64,000 nucleotides of DNA from Ctena decussata. Its lineage: Eukaryota; Mollusca; Bivalvia; Lucinida; Lucinidae. The notes under the pieces were generated by a model. The model was not told the origin of the DNA. It searched no databases and saw nothing but the letters and a program-made list of their open reading frames with translations. The position numbers and the translations under genes were made by a program. Below, one piece after another: positions 33,318-46,399 of the stretch. The stretch is taken from the NCBI GenBank assembly GCA_963989385.1, contig OZ022501.1, forward strand, positions 24,002,602-24,066,601, in the 5' to 3' direction. The stretch's first letter is position 1; each line of letters starts with the position of its first letter.

Positions 33318-34815
33318 GAATGTCCTGAAGAGTAGACTTTATTGGAAGAGCTCTGTCCTCCAGGGAGGCAAACAGGATCTTGTGATGTTCATTGTTGTAG
33401 GGCTGGTGGAAAAACCAGATGTTGACCCATCATTTGCTTCCCCTTCCTGAGGGGGTCGGCCCTTGTGGGTAGTTTGCTTCTCTGGGAGCAAATTCTTTCC
33501 CTGGGGTGTAGACCTCATTTATTTGAAAATGAGGTCCAGAGAGGCATACAGACCTTCATGAAGAGATGCGTCCTTCAGGAAAGCAAACCAGAAAACAGGA
33601 GTTCTTGTTGCTCCTCTTTGTAAAGTTGACAGTTGCTTCCCTTAGTAAATCGGACAGAAAATACATAGGTTGACAGGTCAGTATAGCATAATCATTAGAA
33701 TAACTCTAGCTTATGGCATTTCTGAATTTGCTGAAGAGATGACTTCATTTACAGACCTGTGTCCTCCAGAGAGGCAAACAGGAGTTTATGATATTCACAT
33801 TTATAGGGATGGTGGAAACCCCAGATGTTGACCTGTTGTCTCCCTTCTTTAGGGGTCAGCACTTGCTGGGAAGTTTGCTCCCCTGGGAGCTAATTCTTTC
33901 CTTTGGGTGTAGACCTCAATTAAAAGGCTACGTTTTCCAGAGAGGCATACAGGAAGTCATTATCCTTTGTAAAATTGTTGGAAACACAGAAGTTTGAATA
34001 AGTGATGGGGCGTTTGTTGGGACTAATGGGATTTACATTATCTGGAGATCGGGTTTTGCTGAGTGGCCACCTTTTGGGAACAAGCTGCTCACTCGGTTGG
34101 CCATATGTTCTCTGTATCTTGATTATTTGTAATCTTAGTTGTTTCCAACTATGGTTTGAGGGCTGGATTTGGATTTTGATTGTTTCAGTTCCTGGTCTTT
34201 GCATACTTTTTACTTTTACCACTCTCCGAGTGTCGACAGTCACCAAGTCTGCTTTGAAGCTTTCTTCGAATTGTTTTTGTTGTTAATTATTTGTGTTGTG
34301 GTGACATGTTACATTGTGACTGATACCTTGGTTAAGGATCCTGGTCATTGAATTAAACCTTTAAACCTTCTGACATCCAGAGAGGCATATAGAACTTCAT
34401 TAAGAGATGCGTCTTTCAGGAAAGCAAACCAGAAAACAGGAGTTCTTGTTGCTCCTCTTTGTTTCCCTTTGTAAATCGGACAGAAAATACATAGGTTGTT
34501 GACTGGTCAGTATAGCATAATCATTAGAATAACTCTAGCTTATGGCATTTCTGAATTTGCTGAAGAGACGACTTCATCTGCAGACCTGTATCCTCCAGAG
34601 AGGCAAACAGGAGTTTAAGATATTCATATTTATAGGGATGGTGGAAACCCCAGATGTTGACCTGTTAGTTGTCTCCCTTCTTTAGGGGTCAGCACTTGAT
34701 GGGAAGTTTACTCTCTGGGGAGCTAATTCTTTCCTTGGGGTGTAGACCTCAATTAAAATGCTACGTTTTCCAGAGAGGCATACAGGAAGTTATTATCCTT
34801 TGTAAAATTGTTGGA
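33318..34815. repeat. Segmental tandem duplication, ~840-bp period
   Basis: 33541-33980 and 34381-34815 are closely similar along about 435 bp (GAGATGCGTC, AGGAAAGCAAACCAGAAAAC, CTCTAGCTTATGGCATTTCT, CATACAGGAAGT). A more diverged partial copy precedes at 33318-33540. The intervening 33981-34380 occurs once and holds open frames on both strands that I do not recognise. Confidence 0.75.
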
Positions 34816-34854
34816 GCTCAAGTTAATTTTGACAGAAGTATGGCCTTTTGAAAT

Positions 34855-35103
34855 TGCCCCCAAGGTTATAAAACTTTTTTCATGCTCAACTCAGCTGAGC
34901 ATGAAATTTTACCTGCTAATAAATAGCAAAGTACTAATATGTACAGTTGTTTTCTTGTTGAGTTTAGCTGAGTATCAAATTTTCTCTGCTGAAAAATATG
35001 AAAATGCCAACATAAGTTGGCATTTTCATATTTATCAGCAGAGGTACATGTAATTTCATGCTCAGCTGATTTGAGCACGAGAAATGTTTTATAACCTTGG
35101 GGC
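34855..35103. repeat. Foldback element with nested palindromes
   Basis: Outer arms GCCCCCAAGGTTATAAAAC and its complement. Nested inside are CATGCTCAACTCAGCTGAGC (self-complementary around CTCAGCTGAG) and a perfect ATATGAAAATGCCAACATAA / complement hairpin. About 250 bp, no coding. Confidence 0.8.
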
Positions 35104-35586
35104 TTGGTCATTTTAGGCAAATGTTTGCAATGTTGGGTAGGTATTTTGTGTAATCAGCTCCTCCCACAATTTTCAGTGGCTGTTTTTCAGACATTGTATA
35201 CTTGTTGTGAACATAATGAAGATGTGTGTGTGGGTTTTTGATGGAGAAAAATTTAAGTTTGAAGGAATTTTGCCCTTTAAAACTTATCATTTTCGGCGGC
35301 ATTTTTGCACTGTTGGGTAAGAAGTTTTTGTGTAGTGTTTCCAGTGGATTCTCTTTGCAGACAGTGTTTGTGCTTAACAAGTGCTTTAGGGATGTACACA
35401 TGTCTTGTGACAGGCGCTGCATGGGGGCATCATTAGTGTCTTATAGATCATTCTTATAGACACCTTTTTCTAGTTATTTTATGCTTAGCAGTGAATTCAA
35501 TGCATATCTAGAAAAAATAAAGGTGATATTGTCTGCAGTAAAATATATTGTATCATTTCACTAGTGACTGATATGATTCATTATTC
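35104..35586. other. Unassigned sequence
   Basis: Nothing recognised. Confidence 0.4.
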
Positions 35587-35680
35587 CCCCTACATACAAA
35601 GTATGTCAGGGGGTACATAGTTTTTGTCATTCCATCCGTTTGTTTGTTTGTTTGTTCGTTCGTCTGTCCGGTTCATGATA
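35587..35680. repeat. Hairpin followed by (GTTT)n-like tract
   Basis: CCCCCTACATAC pairs with GTATGTCAGGGGG, followed by TTTGTTTG/TTCGTTCG repeats. The layout resembles the left end of the 30146 element (hairpin plus CCGTCC-rich tract), though the sequence differs. Confidence 0.5.
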
Positions 35681-36431
35681 TACCTGCATCATTGCTTTCT
35701 TTATGGACTACCTAAGCTGCAGGGTCAGGCTCATGAATGGGGCCAGGGGTCAGTAACTAGGACTTAGCCATATGGTGTATTTAATTGGCAAATAGATATA
35801 TCCAATATACTTCAGTGGCACCTAATGATACATGCAAGGTTTATTTCATACTGGTTTACATCATACTGGTTTACATCATGTGGATGCTGCAGCTGTCCTA
35901 GGGTCAAGGCCACACACTTAGAATTTTGTACATGTATGACATTTGCATTGAAGTTGTGTGTTAAAGTATGCTTTCATTAGGCGGTGGCACTGGTCATAGG
36001 TATACATGAGCCTCTGCTCACTTGCTCTAGTAATTTTTCACTGCAGTAAACTGCAGCTGCTTTTGACATTTTTTTTTTACTTAATTTCTTTCCGAAAAAG
36101 TCTGAAATGTAGCATTCTGACATTATGCTACAGATGTTAGCATGCCAAATCAAGTAATGACGTCACATTTGATTTCAGGTTTTGAGCCGGAGTATAACTA
36201 ATTTGCATGCGACATCAGTCTGACTGCAGCTGCAAACGGCTTTCTTAAATTGCCAATTTCTTTTTATTTGTTCTTTCGGAGAGCCTTATTAGCCATTTTC
36301 TAGGTGCAAACTATAGTTTCACCCAATATTATGTGCTAAGACGAGCAAAATTAACAAGAAATGACTATGAAAAAAAGTTATTTTTATTTTCGAAACAGAA
36401 AAAATGAAAAGAAAATTCTATTTTCGATAAA
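35681..36431. other. Unassigned sequence
   Basis: Nothing recognised. Confidence 0.4.
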
Positions 36432-36534
36432 TACCAAAAATATTTCATGTGTTGAAAATATTAGAATTTCACTCATGCTACGCACTCGTGAATTTTTTTA
36501 TATTTTCAACATAATCCATGAAATATATTTGGTA
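36432..36534. repeat. Hairpin
   Basis: TACCAAAAATATTTCATG...GTGTTGAAAATATTAGAATTT pairs imperfectly with its complement on the right, with loop ACTCATGCTACGCACTCGTG. Confidence 0.7.
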
Positions 36535-37384
36535 CTTACCTTGAAAAGTGTTGTTGTATTATTGTTTAATGCCCACAGTAAACAGTTATGGTTGAGTTCA
36601 TTTTCATGCGTTTTCTATTTTTTTTGCTTTTTCGTCAAAAATGCAGAGTTATTGCCCTTTAGCATCACACACATTGATAAATTTTTAATTAAGTATAGTT
36701 TAACATAATGCTGAATGGATATTTACACAGTTAAAGTCATTTATTAAAGAGTCTTCCTTTTACGGTTGATATTTTGCTTTTGTTTATTTCCCCTACCCCC
36801 TGTTTTCGACATATTTTCAACTTAGAACACGTAAAATATGCATTTTCTTTGGAGACAAGGAAATGTTTGATACAAATTCAATAAAAACTGACCTGTAGTC
36901 ATAAATTATCAGCAACAATATATGCATAACTTACTACAGTTCTAACATAGAGCCAAAATGTTTGCTTACCTGCTCAAAACCATTTTTTTAAATTTCTGTA
37001 ACGGTGCAAATTTAGTATGCTTATTTTTTCCAAGAAGATGCTCTTATCCCACTCAGTTTTTTTCATAGTTACAATCATGATACTTAGTTAATTCAAGAGT
37101 AGCTATGTAAATTATTCATAGAGGCCTGCATTTTTTTTTATTCCTCTTGAAATATTGTCATTTTTTGCATTTTTCACTTTTAATGAAATTCGCCAGAGTA
37201 TGTATTGTCGACAATGAAGGTACTATTAGTGACATTAATTTATTCTTAAAGTCTGTTGTGAAACATGCTAAATAAAACTCAAATATTTTACAGGTTTAAT
37301 TGTTTTTCCTGTCCACCTGTTGATTATTATGATTTTTTAAGGGTGAAAATATGCCATTTTAATATAAATCACAAGAATTTAAGT
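36535..37384. other. Unassigned AT-rich sequence
   Basis: Nothing recognised. Confidence 0.4.
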
Positions 37385-37580
37385 CCAAATTTCGCTGAAA
37401 TCGACACTGACGGTTACCATGGCAACGGAAGTAGATGTCAGAGTTTGAAAGGTTATTTTCTTATACCTGAGTGGTAAGGACCATTGTGTGAAAATTTCAG
37501 CCAATTCTGAGACGGTGCGTGGAACGCCCCCATTCAAAAATTCTGGTGCTTACAGAGAATTGATGTTAAAACGTCACAAA
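37385..37580 (+). repeat. Dispersed repeat shared with 24020-24195
   Basis: Plus-oriented partner; strongest match at GACGGTGCGTGGA and TTCTGGTGCTTACAGAGAAT. Confidence 0.6.
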
Positions 37581-38000
37581 ATACGTCAGTAATTACCAGT
37601 GACGTCAGAACTTAGACTCACGCGCTCCGAAACAGTGAATTGTTGCAGAACAAAACACGGAAACTTCCCATTGCTTCTGTAGGCGAACTGTGTTGGAATG
37701 TGTTTAAAATATTTTCTGTTAAAATTCAAGGAGAAAAAGGTTATACAAACCATTGAAATTGAAATAATGAGTCTCAAACCAACATGGGATAACTATTAGA
37801 AATCTTCAGTGTGAACGAAAAGAGAGATTTAACACTGATACTAAACGGCTAAGATAACAGAAAAACAACGATTTTAGTTGTCACATTTTTTTATTTTATA
37901 AATTCTCAGCTTTACGGCTTGCCTAAAAGGTTGAAAATGTGAACGTTATGATTATTGTAAGAGGTAGATATCAGGCTAGCAACTTCAAATTTCGTATTAG

Positions 38001-38208
38001 GATGGATGGATGGATGAATGGATGACTTGCGATTTTACGTCCTTCTCAAAGTATTTCAGTCACATCAGGGCGATGGGCGGTTGATAATAAAAGGCTGTAT
38101 GCAATGGAACCCCGTTTACAATCGACAAGATTTCCGCCTCCGGAAATCGAACTCGGGACCGCTAGATCAGTAGGCCAGCGCTTTGCCCACTGGGCTACCA
38201 GGTCTCCT
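38001..38208 (-). repeat. tRNA-derived SINE with (GGAT)n tail
   Basis: On the minus strand: GGAGACCTGGTAGCCCAGTG (A box), GTCCCGAGTTCGATTTCC (B box), GCGGAAATC, and body. It ends GACTGAAATACTTTGAGAAG, GACGTAAAAT and a CATCC tail. Same family as 62354-62552 and 53985-54170. Confidence 0.85.
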
Positions 38209-39246
38209 TTGTATGACGATATCTAGAAGTACAACAGGAATATACAAGTATCAGAGTATGATGATCCCTATGTCACGGTCCACTGACTTCGGACTTAGGC
38301 CAGTTTTCACAAGGTTAACATTTTTGTAAGAGGTAGATGTCAGAGTTCCTATTAATTTGTATGAATTTATATCTACAAAGATACATGCATAGCCTAATAG
38401 AAGTTTGACGAGTAAAAGATTTATTCCTTTTGTTATAGAGGAAAAAAGCTGTTTCTAATCTATAGCATATTTACACGTTAAGTCTGATCTAGAACATGTA
38501 CATAAAAAACACTGCAGACACCGTTGTGAGTATGTTATGGATTTTAACCCAAGGACTGCGGACCCCATGTCTAACAATGAATCCGGTACGGATATTGGAA
38601 AAAACAAGGGAATTAACCTTCTAGACAGATACCTTACTAGTAGCCGACAGAATTACCTTACTTCATACCTGTTCTTCCAATACATCTGACTAGCGGATTA
38701 AGCGTGATTGGTACTAGCATTTAAACAGCGCAAACATGACATGGCTGTTGTACACTAAACGCCTTATGACAAATGAGCATACCATCGCTTCCCACTGAGT
38801 GAAATAATAGAATAACAAATTACTTAAGAAAGCCTAAGACTCAAGCTGGGTATCTCGAATTGTATTTTAGCGTTTAGTGATACAACAATTTTTTATACTG
38901 CTGAAAAGGAAAACAATCGCTTCTGTTTAAGAAATTTATTAGATTTATAAATCTCACACAGTCAACAAAACAAAACATATCTTATCCTCACTTGTACAAT
39001 CAAAAGCTACTATTATTATCAACTGTATTGAAACAAGATTCACTATTTCAATATAAAAAGCATACATGTGCATTCTTATTTCTATAGCTGAAACAAAAGA
39101 AAATTATTTTAGTAACATACATGTTCTAACAGATTTGATTGTAACATTTTAGAGCTTAGCTCATAACAATGTACTCTTTATAGCTACTATTAGTATCAAG
39201 TGTATTGAAACAAAAATGCACTATTTAATATAAGGATGGTTTTCTT
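38209..39246. other. Unassigned sequence
   Basis: AT-rich, no gene recognised. Confidence 0.4.
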
Positions 39247-39751
39247 GCTGTAGCATGTCTAATCAGAGTCTTAACTTTTTACGCAAGTGACCAGACAGCT
39301 CACTGTAAATAGTAAAGACTCTAATCAAAGTGCTGTAGTCTAATTCGGGTCTTAACTATTTACGGGATCGACCCATTAACACATGGCAAACAGCAAAGAC
39401 TCTCATCAGCCTACGCAACCACGCGCATCAAAGTGCTGTAGTCTGATCAGAGACTTAACTATTTACACTGGTGACCAAACAATTCATTGTAAATAGTATA
39501 GACTCTCATCAGCCTACGCAACCACGCGCATCAAAGTGCTGAAGTCTGATCAGACTATTAACTATTTACGCGAGTGACCCCTTAACATATGGTAGTAGCA
39601 GAGACTCTGATTAGCCAAGCGCATCTAAGTGCGTAGTCTGACCAGAGTCTTCACAATTTACGCAAGCAATGCAAACAAAACGTGTAAATAGCAAAGTCTT
39701 TGACCAGCCTACGCAAGCATGCGCATCCACGTACTGTAGTCTGATCAGGGT
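39247..39751. repeat. ~100-bp tandem repeat, five units
   Basis: Unit starts near 39247, 39332, 39435, 39538, 39631 and a partial at 39733. Each contains GCTGTAGTCTGATCAG, CTTAACTATTTACG and CCTACGCAACCACGCGCATC or variants. Unit length varies from 85 to 105 bp. Confidence 0.8.
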
Positions 39752-40231
39752 TTCATAATAAAGTTTAGTTCAGTTCGTAATTACAAGGGGTTGGTTTGGA
39801 TAATTACAAATATCTGATAAAATATGATTTCTGAGCGCAATGATTTATACAGGAATCCAGTAATAAGTTGCAATCTGACAGCAATTTCATTTTGTGTATA
39901 TTCTCATCTTGACACTTTCGGCTAGTAATCTCTTTATTCAGTGATAAGGACACGCGCTGTTTTATTGCCCATAGTCCGCTCGTCGCATAGTAATTGATAC
40001 AAGTCAGAAATTTATGTAAGCGATGTAGCCAGGGGCTTTAAAATACAAATGAAAAGGTCAGCAAGTCGGCACTTTTCCTTCAATATGGATGCATTTGAAA
40101 AGTTTGTCTTTGTGCTGCTCTTCAAGTGACTTTTTTTTTCTTTTCTCTTTAGGTTTGTTAACTTATCGTTATATTTTTCTTATTTCTGCATGAGGCACTT
40201 TTAACGAGATAACAATACAGAAATGTAAAAA
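39752..40231. other. Unassigned sequence
   Basis: Nothing recognised. Confidence 0.4.
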
Positions 40232-40424
40232 TTGAGCCGCGACATGACTAAACAAAGTAAGTGCGCCAAGCGAAGACACAGATCAGGCGGGATGATCCCG
40301 TTTCGCCTATTCCCATTTTGCCTACTCCCGCTTCGCCTATTCCCATTTCGCCTACTCCCATTTCGCCTACTGAGCATCCGCCCAGTCTGACCTGAGTCTT
40401 CGCTGTCCGCATGGACATAATCAA
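40232..40424 (-). repeat. MITE copy (61280 family) carrying a minisatellite
   Basis: Left part TGAGCCGCGACATGACTAAAC...AGATCAGGCGGG and right part CATCCGCCCAGTCTG...CTTCGCTGTCCGCATG are the two sides of one arm of the 61280-61523 MITE in reverse orientation. A 75-bp tandem array lies between them. Confidence 0.65.
40296..40370. repeat. 15-bp minisatellite, five units
   Basis: Five consecutive 15-bp units of the form TCCCRTTTCGCCTAY fill exactly 75 bp inside the MITE. Confidence 0.9.
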
Positions 40425-41659
40425 AGATCTGTACAGTTATACCAGAGTAATCATGCTAGAGTTGCGGTCTTTTCCATTTCCGTAGAATGTCATAAAACAG
40501 TATGAAATATGCTTCTGTCACAAATGAATTAACACGGTTTAAACGTTTATTTGAGAAAATAATGACATATATTTCACAGTTTGGTCTTAATGAGGTGCTG
40601 AGCAAATAACCAGCCTCTGATCCTCAATTAAAGAAAACCTATACCATACATGTCAATTAGTGGTGATAATAACAATGCATAAAATAGACAATGGCTGACA
40701 TATTTGAGGCTACATCAGACAGACAAACTGCTAGATCATTTTACCTGTCTCTGACAAAATGACCGCCATGACCAATGAATTGTACCATTATGTTAATTAC
40801 ACAAAAATGGGATGTTTATATTTCTAAAGCCAAAATAATAATGCTTCTATTCCTCTTATTCAAGTAAAGTATTTGTGGGATAGTTAGAAAAAAGTATTTT
40901 TACCAGAGTTTCATGGTCCCAGCAAAACAAACGAACAATAAATAAATAAATAAGTACGAACAATAAATAAATAGTGGTAAGTGTCCCCTGTATCATTCTA
41001 GATCTCTCTATTATAATCTATTACAGCGGCTCAGGTAACTTTCTCCGATATTGCAATCGGATCTTTCCGTAGCCGCTCGGAAGAAGTGAAATAATGGTTA
41101 AATTATCGATGGTTGGTTAACAAAAATGAAAAAAGGACCAAAATGTTTTTATTTCACATTTTTGAAAGCTATACCAAACGAAGCAGAACTAAAATATCCA
41201 TATAATCCCATTAGGGCCTTGACAGAATTCTTTGAAGCTATCACAAAATCATTGTTTAAAAACTAAAACGCTCATTCCAAAATGAACATTCCTATAGGAA
41301 TATACAGGAGCGGTGGTAGTGTCCTTCATAATTAGAAAGGACCAATTTATAAAAGGAATAAAATTACAAAACGATGTTCTTTGAAAAGAGGAAGGGTTTT
41401 GCTTTTAAAAGCCATAAGGGCCTTAACGATAAAACTAGAAATAAAGGTTTTATTGGTGGATTTATATTTACTCCCCATCGGCGCTAATGCAAAATAAATT
41501 CTCGGTTTATCGGATAGCCAGTAATCCATGTGTGCATATGCGCTAAAACAAGCACGAGTGACAAAACGCTCGTAAGCATGTAAGCTCGCATGCCTATGTG
41601 ATTACCTGTATTATGTATAGCGATTGCGAGAAAATCACACGATAAGTAATATCCATTTC
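40425..41659. other. Unassigned sequence
   Basis: AT-rich. A short AATAAATA duplication near 40930-40975. No gene. Confidence 0.4.
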
Positions 41660-42165
41660 TCATATACAGAATTGGATGTCCATAATTCGAATTAGTGATA
41701 GCCATAATTCGAACTATGACTATCAATAAATCGGTCTATTTATGGATAAAACTAGATGGAATTGTGGATATTAATAATTCATCTTTGAGAATAATAAGTT
41801 TGAATAACAACTGCTCTGCGGTTATTTATGGATATCCATAGTACAAATTATGGACATTAATAATTCAGCCCAATTTATTGACTTTAAATTATGGATATCC
41901 ATAATTCGAATTATGGATATCCATAATTCAGCTCGTTTGCGCATATCCATAATTCTAATAAGGGATATCAATAAATCGAATGAGTGGTATCCATATATCA
42001 GACTGAATTATAGATATATATTATTCGAATTTGTGATATCACTTTTTCGAATTATGAACATCCATTTTTTGAATGTGATATCAATAAATGCGCTGAATAA
42101 TTAATGTCACTATAATTAATAGAATTATGGATATCCAGAAATCAAATTATGGATATCTGTGAATA
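41660..42165. repeat. Self-complementary GGATATCC / CGAATTATG repeat field
   Basis: More than ten diverged occurrences of TATGGATATCCATAATTC or parts of it. Each is itself palindromic (GGATATCC core, GAATTC-like joins), with spacing of about 20-30 bp. The best preserved pair is at about 41887-41930. Confidence 0.75.
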
Positions 42166-44129
42166 GGGAATTAATAGTAAAACGGCACCACATACTTCTT
42201 AATCACGCGCATTGCCATTTCGACCATCAGACTGGCGATGGGCGTGTTAGGGACCTCTTTTGGGCGGCTGATCTTTGAGTGAAGATGTTACCTTTAAGCT
42301 AGTCTCTGTTACATTCCATTTGGTGGAATTATAATACATGCAACACAAATGATCCCATTTTTCTAATTGCGGCCTTGTACATATTCCATGCGCAGGCGTG
42401 CGCGCGTGCTTGCGCATGTATGCTTGTTTGTGTTCTCTTTTTCTTTTCAGTTTCGCTTTCTCTTTAACATAACTTTCCAAAGATAATATAACGAAAAATA
42501 ATATAAAAAAGGAAAAAAAAAAAGAAAAAAGAAAACTTATATACATAAAAATACGCGGTTTCTCTTTCAGGCACTACAAAAACTATAATCATGATATGCG
42601 AGAAAAAGATAATGGCTTGACTAAGCCCCGTATAAACGATAATATTTCTTGTACCATTTTTTTTTTTTTTACAAAATTTTAAATTACAGTGCTTGACCGT
42701 GTATACAGTAAAAATAATCATTTTAAAAGTTGTACGAATGATGGAATAGAAACTCAAACCATGTATTTCTGATCATTTTTTCCATCTAATAGCCAATGAG
42801 AATCAAGTAGATATTACCATTCGTTTTGTAAACTTTACTGCACTGATGATTTTAGAAGTGTAAAAGAAAAATTAATAAGGGTTTAATTATTTGCATGTAG
42901 TCTACATACTGACTTAAGTTTTTAAAACACACTTTAATAAAAACTGACAAATATTTCCAGTAGGTCGGTAACTATGTAAATCCAGCTAGTTTTAAAAACA
43001 GTAAGCATCCGCCGAAGGGATTATTTTTTGTTAAAGAATTTTCGGAAAAAAATGTCACCACTTCCGGCATTTAACCGCAGTAGTTCTGCTTTCTGATTAT
43101 ACCACGGGCAAATTTAAAGATTTAGAGATAGAGAGCAGCCTTTTCTGTATGAAACAAGCTGGGGTAATGGGGCCAGAAATTGAAAATAAACTCGTATCGA
43201 CTCTGTCAACAGAACGCGTCACAGTTTCTTTTCCTCATCCGGTGAACCCTTGTTTCGTTAATTATGGAACTAAAGAGTGGCCATTAAAAATAACCGCCAA
43301 TAATCCACTAATTTAACAATTAAATATCAGTCTATCTTACGGCTGAGTATCAATTTGTGACCAGATCTATGTTTGAAGAAAATCAAATTTGAAATGGCAT
43401 GTATTTTAGACGCTGATGTGCTTTTGCGCTTGTGCCGTCGAAGTATTTGCCACACGTGTGAGCAGCATGTGTCTGGAGAAATGCCAAGGTATGTTCAACG
43501 AACAGCATATCATTTCATCGACTCATTCGGTAAAAACAAGCTTTAGGCTTCGAACTACGATCGGACTGTCGATTTGGGCCTCTTAAAGATAATGGGATGT
43601 CCGGGGTGTAGTGTTGTTAGCCGTGAAACAGACTATACCCTACTACGTAACACCTACGTTGATCAGTCTTCAGTGACGTATACAATCAGTTGTGCGGAGA
43701 TCTATATGCAAAATGTTATAAACCTGTGTGAATGTTTACAAATGTGGAAACAACATTTACGGTATGTAAACCTTATTTATTATTTGCGAAAGCATACGAA
43801 GAAGCGAAAACTATCAGGCCAGACAGAGATGTGTTGCATCGCAAAAATGTTGGATATTTTTCACGTTCAGATAGATCAAATTGCATAGAAAAAAGATATG
43901 TTCTGTTTTGAGTTTACTTATTAAAAGGTGCCTGTAGGTTGTGAGCCAGATCATTGTCTCATGACTGATAGATCTCTTGATGTCTGTTTGTCGCCCTCCA
44001 GCACCCCAGCCCCTCGCCCACCCAACACACGCACGCCCTGCATGTTATTTTTACATCTCTATTTCTCCCTTCTCTATCTCCATCTGAAAGGCTTAGAGTT
44101 TGGCTGTGAACCTTGGATGATTTAAAAGC
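42166..44129. other. Unassigned sequence
   Basis: An open frame at 43574-43888 (104 codons, TTG start) has no recognised motif. Otherwise AT-rich non-coding, with T-runs near 42520 and 42660. Confidence 0.4.
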
Positions 44130-44228
44130 TGTGGTGGGGGTGGTGGTGTGTGTTTGGGGGGGGGGGATGCTGAAGGACTGTAGAACCTTGTTGGGGTGGG
44201 GGGTATGCTGAAGGTCTGTAGAACCTTT
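44130..44228. repeat. G-rich short tandem duplication
   Basis: A ~50-60-bp G-rich unit with GCTGAAGGACTGTAGAACC occurs twice. Confidence 0.7.
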
Positions 44229-45011
44229 TTATGTTTGTTTACTTTAAATTTTACATGTACTATGTTTAAAAACTAGCTCCTATTCACAGGGCTTGTAGCT
44301 ATCATAATTATATATATATAAAAAAACAAGTCCCAATGTTCCTATCATGCCTGTGCACATGTACAATGGCATTTTCATTTATTTATTGTGTATTATATTT
44401 GCCAATGGCATTTGGGAGTCTTTTTTATTTCAATAGCTGCATTAAGATTTTTTTTCTTTTCATTGAACATTGTGTTGCTTTCTTTCTTTCTTTTTTTATT
44501 GTTGATTATGTGATATAAACATTATATATTGGTTTAATTATGATTGAATTATCATGCCCCACCCTCCCTAAGACATAATTATCATGAGCACCCACTTACA
44601 GCCTACCCTCCCCATCATCATGATGAATCCCATTTTGAAGATGTATAATTCAGTAAATTTGATAGCCTAGAAAGTGAGAAACTTGGCCTAAAATTATAAA
44701 AAAAGTTAGGTTTGCCATTTTCTAATCTGTCCCTAATTATTTACCCCTACCCCAAAAATCCTATTGTCTCAGAAGGAGGCTTTTGTTATTACATTTTCAT
44801 TCCCTAAAATGTCTTCAAGATTTATAAACCAAAACTCGATCTTAGGCCAAAAATATTTTTTTTTGTTTGCAATTGCCTACCAATCCACCCAAAACCTCCC
44901 TACCCCCCATAAATATTTTGGTCATTTGGGCAGCATATTTTTTTTTGTTTATTGAAAATGGGAATTTTACTGCGATGAAGATAAAGAGTAAGACAAACAG
45001 GCCTGAGCAAA
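44229..45011. other. Unassigned sequence
   Basis: T-rich and AT-rich, nothing recognised. Confidence 0.4.
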
Positions 45012-45067
45012 CATTGCAGACCCAGATCAGACTTCTCCTAGAGAGCAGTCTGATCTGGGTCTACATT
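45012..45067. repeat. Hairpin
   Basis: GCAGACCCAGATCAGACT pairs with AGTCTGATCTGGGTCTAC around TCTCCTAGAG. It resembles the arms of the 61280 MITE and the CTGATCAGACTG blocks elsewhere. Confidence 0.75.
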
Positions 45068-45529
45068 GGTTGCCTTTCCACTAGCACATCATATGTACTC
45101 CATTTGTGGGTATATTAGGTTTGTTCATCCTGTAGGATACTGTTATTTTGGTATGTAATATGGGTAATTATTAATCTAGATAAACAAAAACTCTCATTTT
45201 ATATAGATTTTCCCCCAGATTTTATACAAATTTTGTATATGTTAGCCATGTGTCAGGGGCAAATAAACCAGTGGAACAAATATTGATCATGACAGAAAGC
45301 TATGATAATTTGTTGCAGGTTTCAGGAAAATCAGTCTGAACTCTAACTTTATATAGATTTTTAAACATGCTATTAATCAGGCATATAGATATTGCTGAGG
45401 CAGGGACACATAAGCATATATAACACTGTGGACAAAGTTCTGCTTGCAACACAAAGCTTAATATTATTTCAAATTTTCCGTGAAATTTCATCCAAATGTG
45501 TCAAAGTGTTAAGGAATTTAATTGCGGGC

Positions 45530-45650
45530 ATGGTGGGGCCGGTGCAAATGAGAAACCCAGCTTAAAAAAAGTAAGTGCCCCATGGCTGGAGATGAAGAAA
45601 AAATGTGTTTGCCCCATGGCAGATGACAATAAAAAAAAGTATTCCCCTGC
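45530..45650. repeat. ~35-bp minisatellite, left cluster
   Basis: About three units of AAAAAAAGTAAGTGCCCCAT followed by GGNNGGAGATGA. Confidence 0.7.
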
Positions 45651-45654
45651 GAAA

Positions 45655-46090
45655 TTTGTTCTAGAACTAACATCAAGTTCTTGGCCATTCAAGAACTTTT
45701 GTTGAACCTTTAGAACTGTTCCTGAACTGCTAAAACAGTTCTTGAACTGTGGTTCTGGAACGCGAATAGTTCTTGAACACTAGCTGGTTCTAAAACTATG
45801 AGATCTGAAGAACATTTATTCTAGAACTAAACCAGTTCTTGAACTCATTTGCAAGTTCTAGAACTGTTGGCCAACATTGGAAGGGTTCTTGAACAGTTGT
45901 CACAAAATCACAAAAGTGAAAGAACAAAAATTTTAGAACTACCATTATAGTTTTTTAACTGACTTGTGGGTTCTAGAACTGTTGTCCTATTATAAAAAAT
46001 TAAAGTTAATGTTCAGTCTTCAACACCTGACTGGAAGCTCTGAAAAACCTGGTTTAGAACTGTACCAGAACTGAAGTAAAAGTAGCCTCC
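45655..46090. repeat. TTCnnGAA palindrome field 1
   Basis: At least nine copies of GTTCTTGAAC, GTTCTAGAAC or one-base variants within the first 250 bp, spaced irregularly. Confidence 0.8.
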
Positions 46091-46399
46091 CTTTAAATTT
46101 AAGTAAAAAAATTCTAGTTATTAGAATTAATTACTCCCAAACAATTAATTACTCAAAATATCTAAATAGACAAGAAAACAATAAACACCATCTAGGTTTC
46201 CATCTTATTATACAGAACTTACAATTTGGCAGTTTTAATTATAATTTGACAACAACACTTTGAATACCCATTAGTTATGATTTTTCAGAATATTATATAC
46301 AAAATACAACAGGACAATATCAAAACAATAATAGTTTGTTTATATGGGATCTGCCTGTAAGGCAGAGGGCCTAGAGACATTCTGTCTATCATTACAGAT

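Noticed and set aside
34002..34286. Hydrophobic 94-codon frame as a membrane protein gene
   Set aside because: A similar-size frame lies on the opposite strand in a repeat-derived interval; no family match and no splice context.
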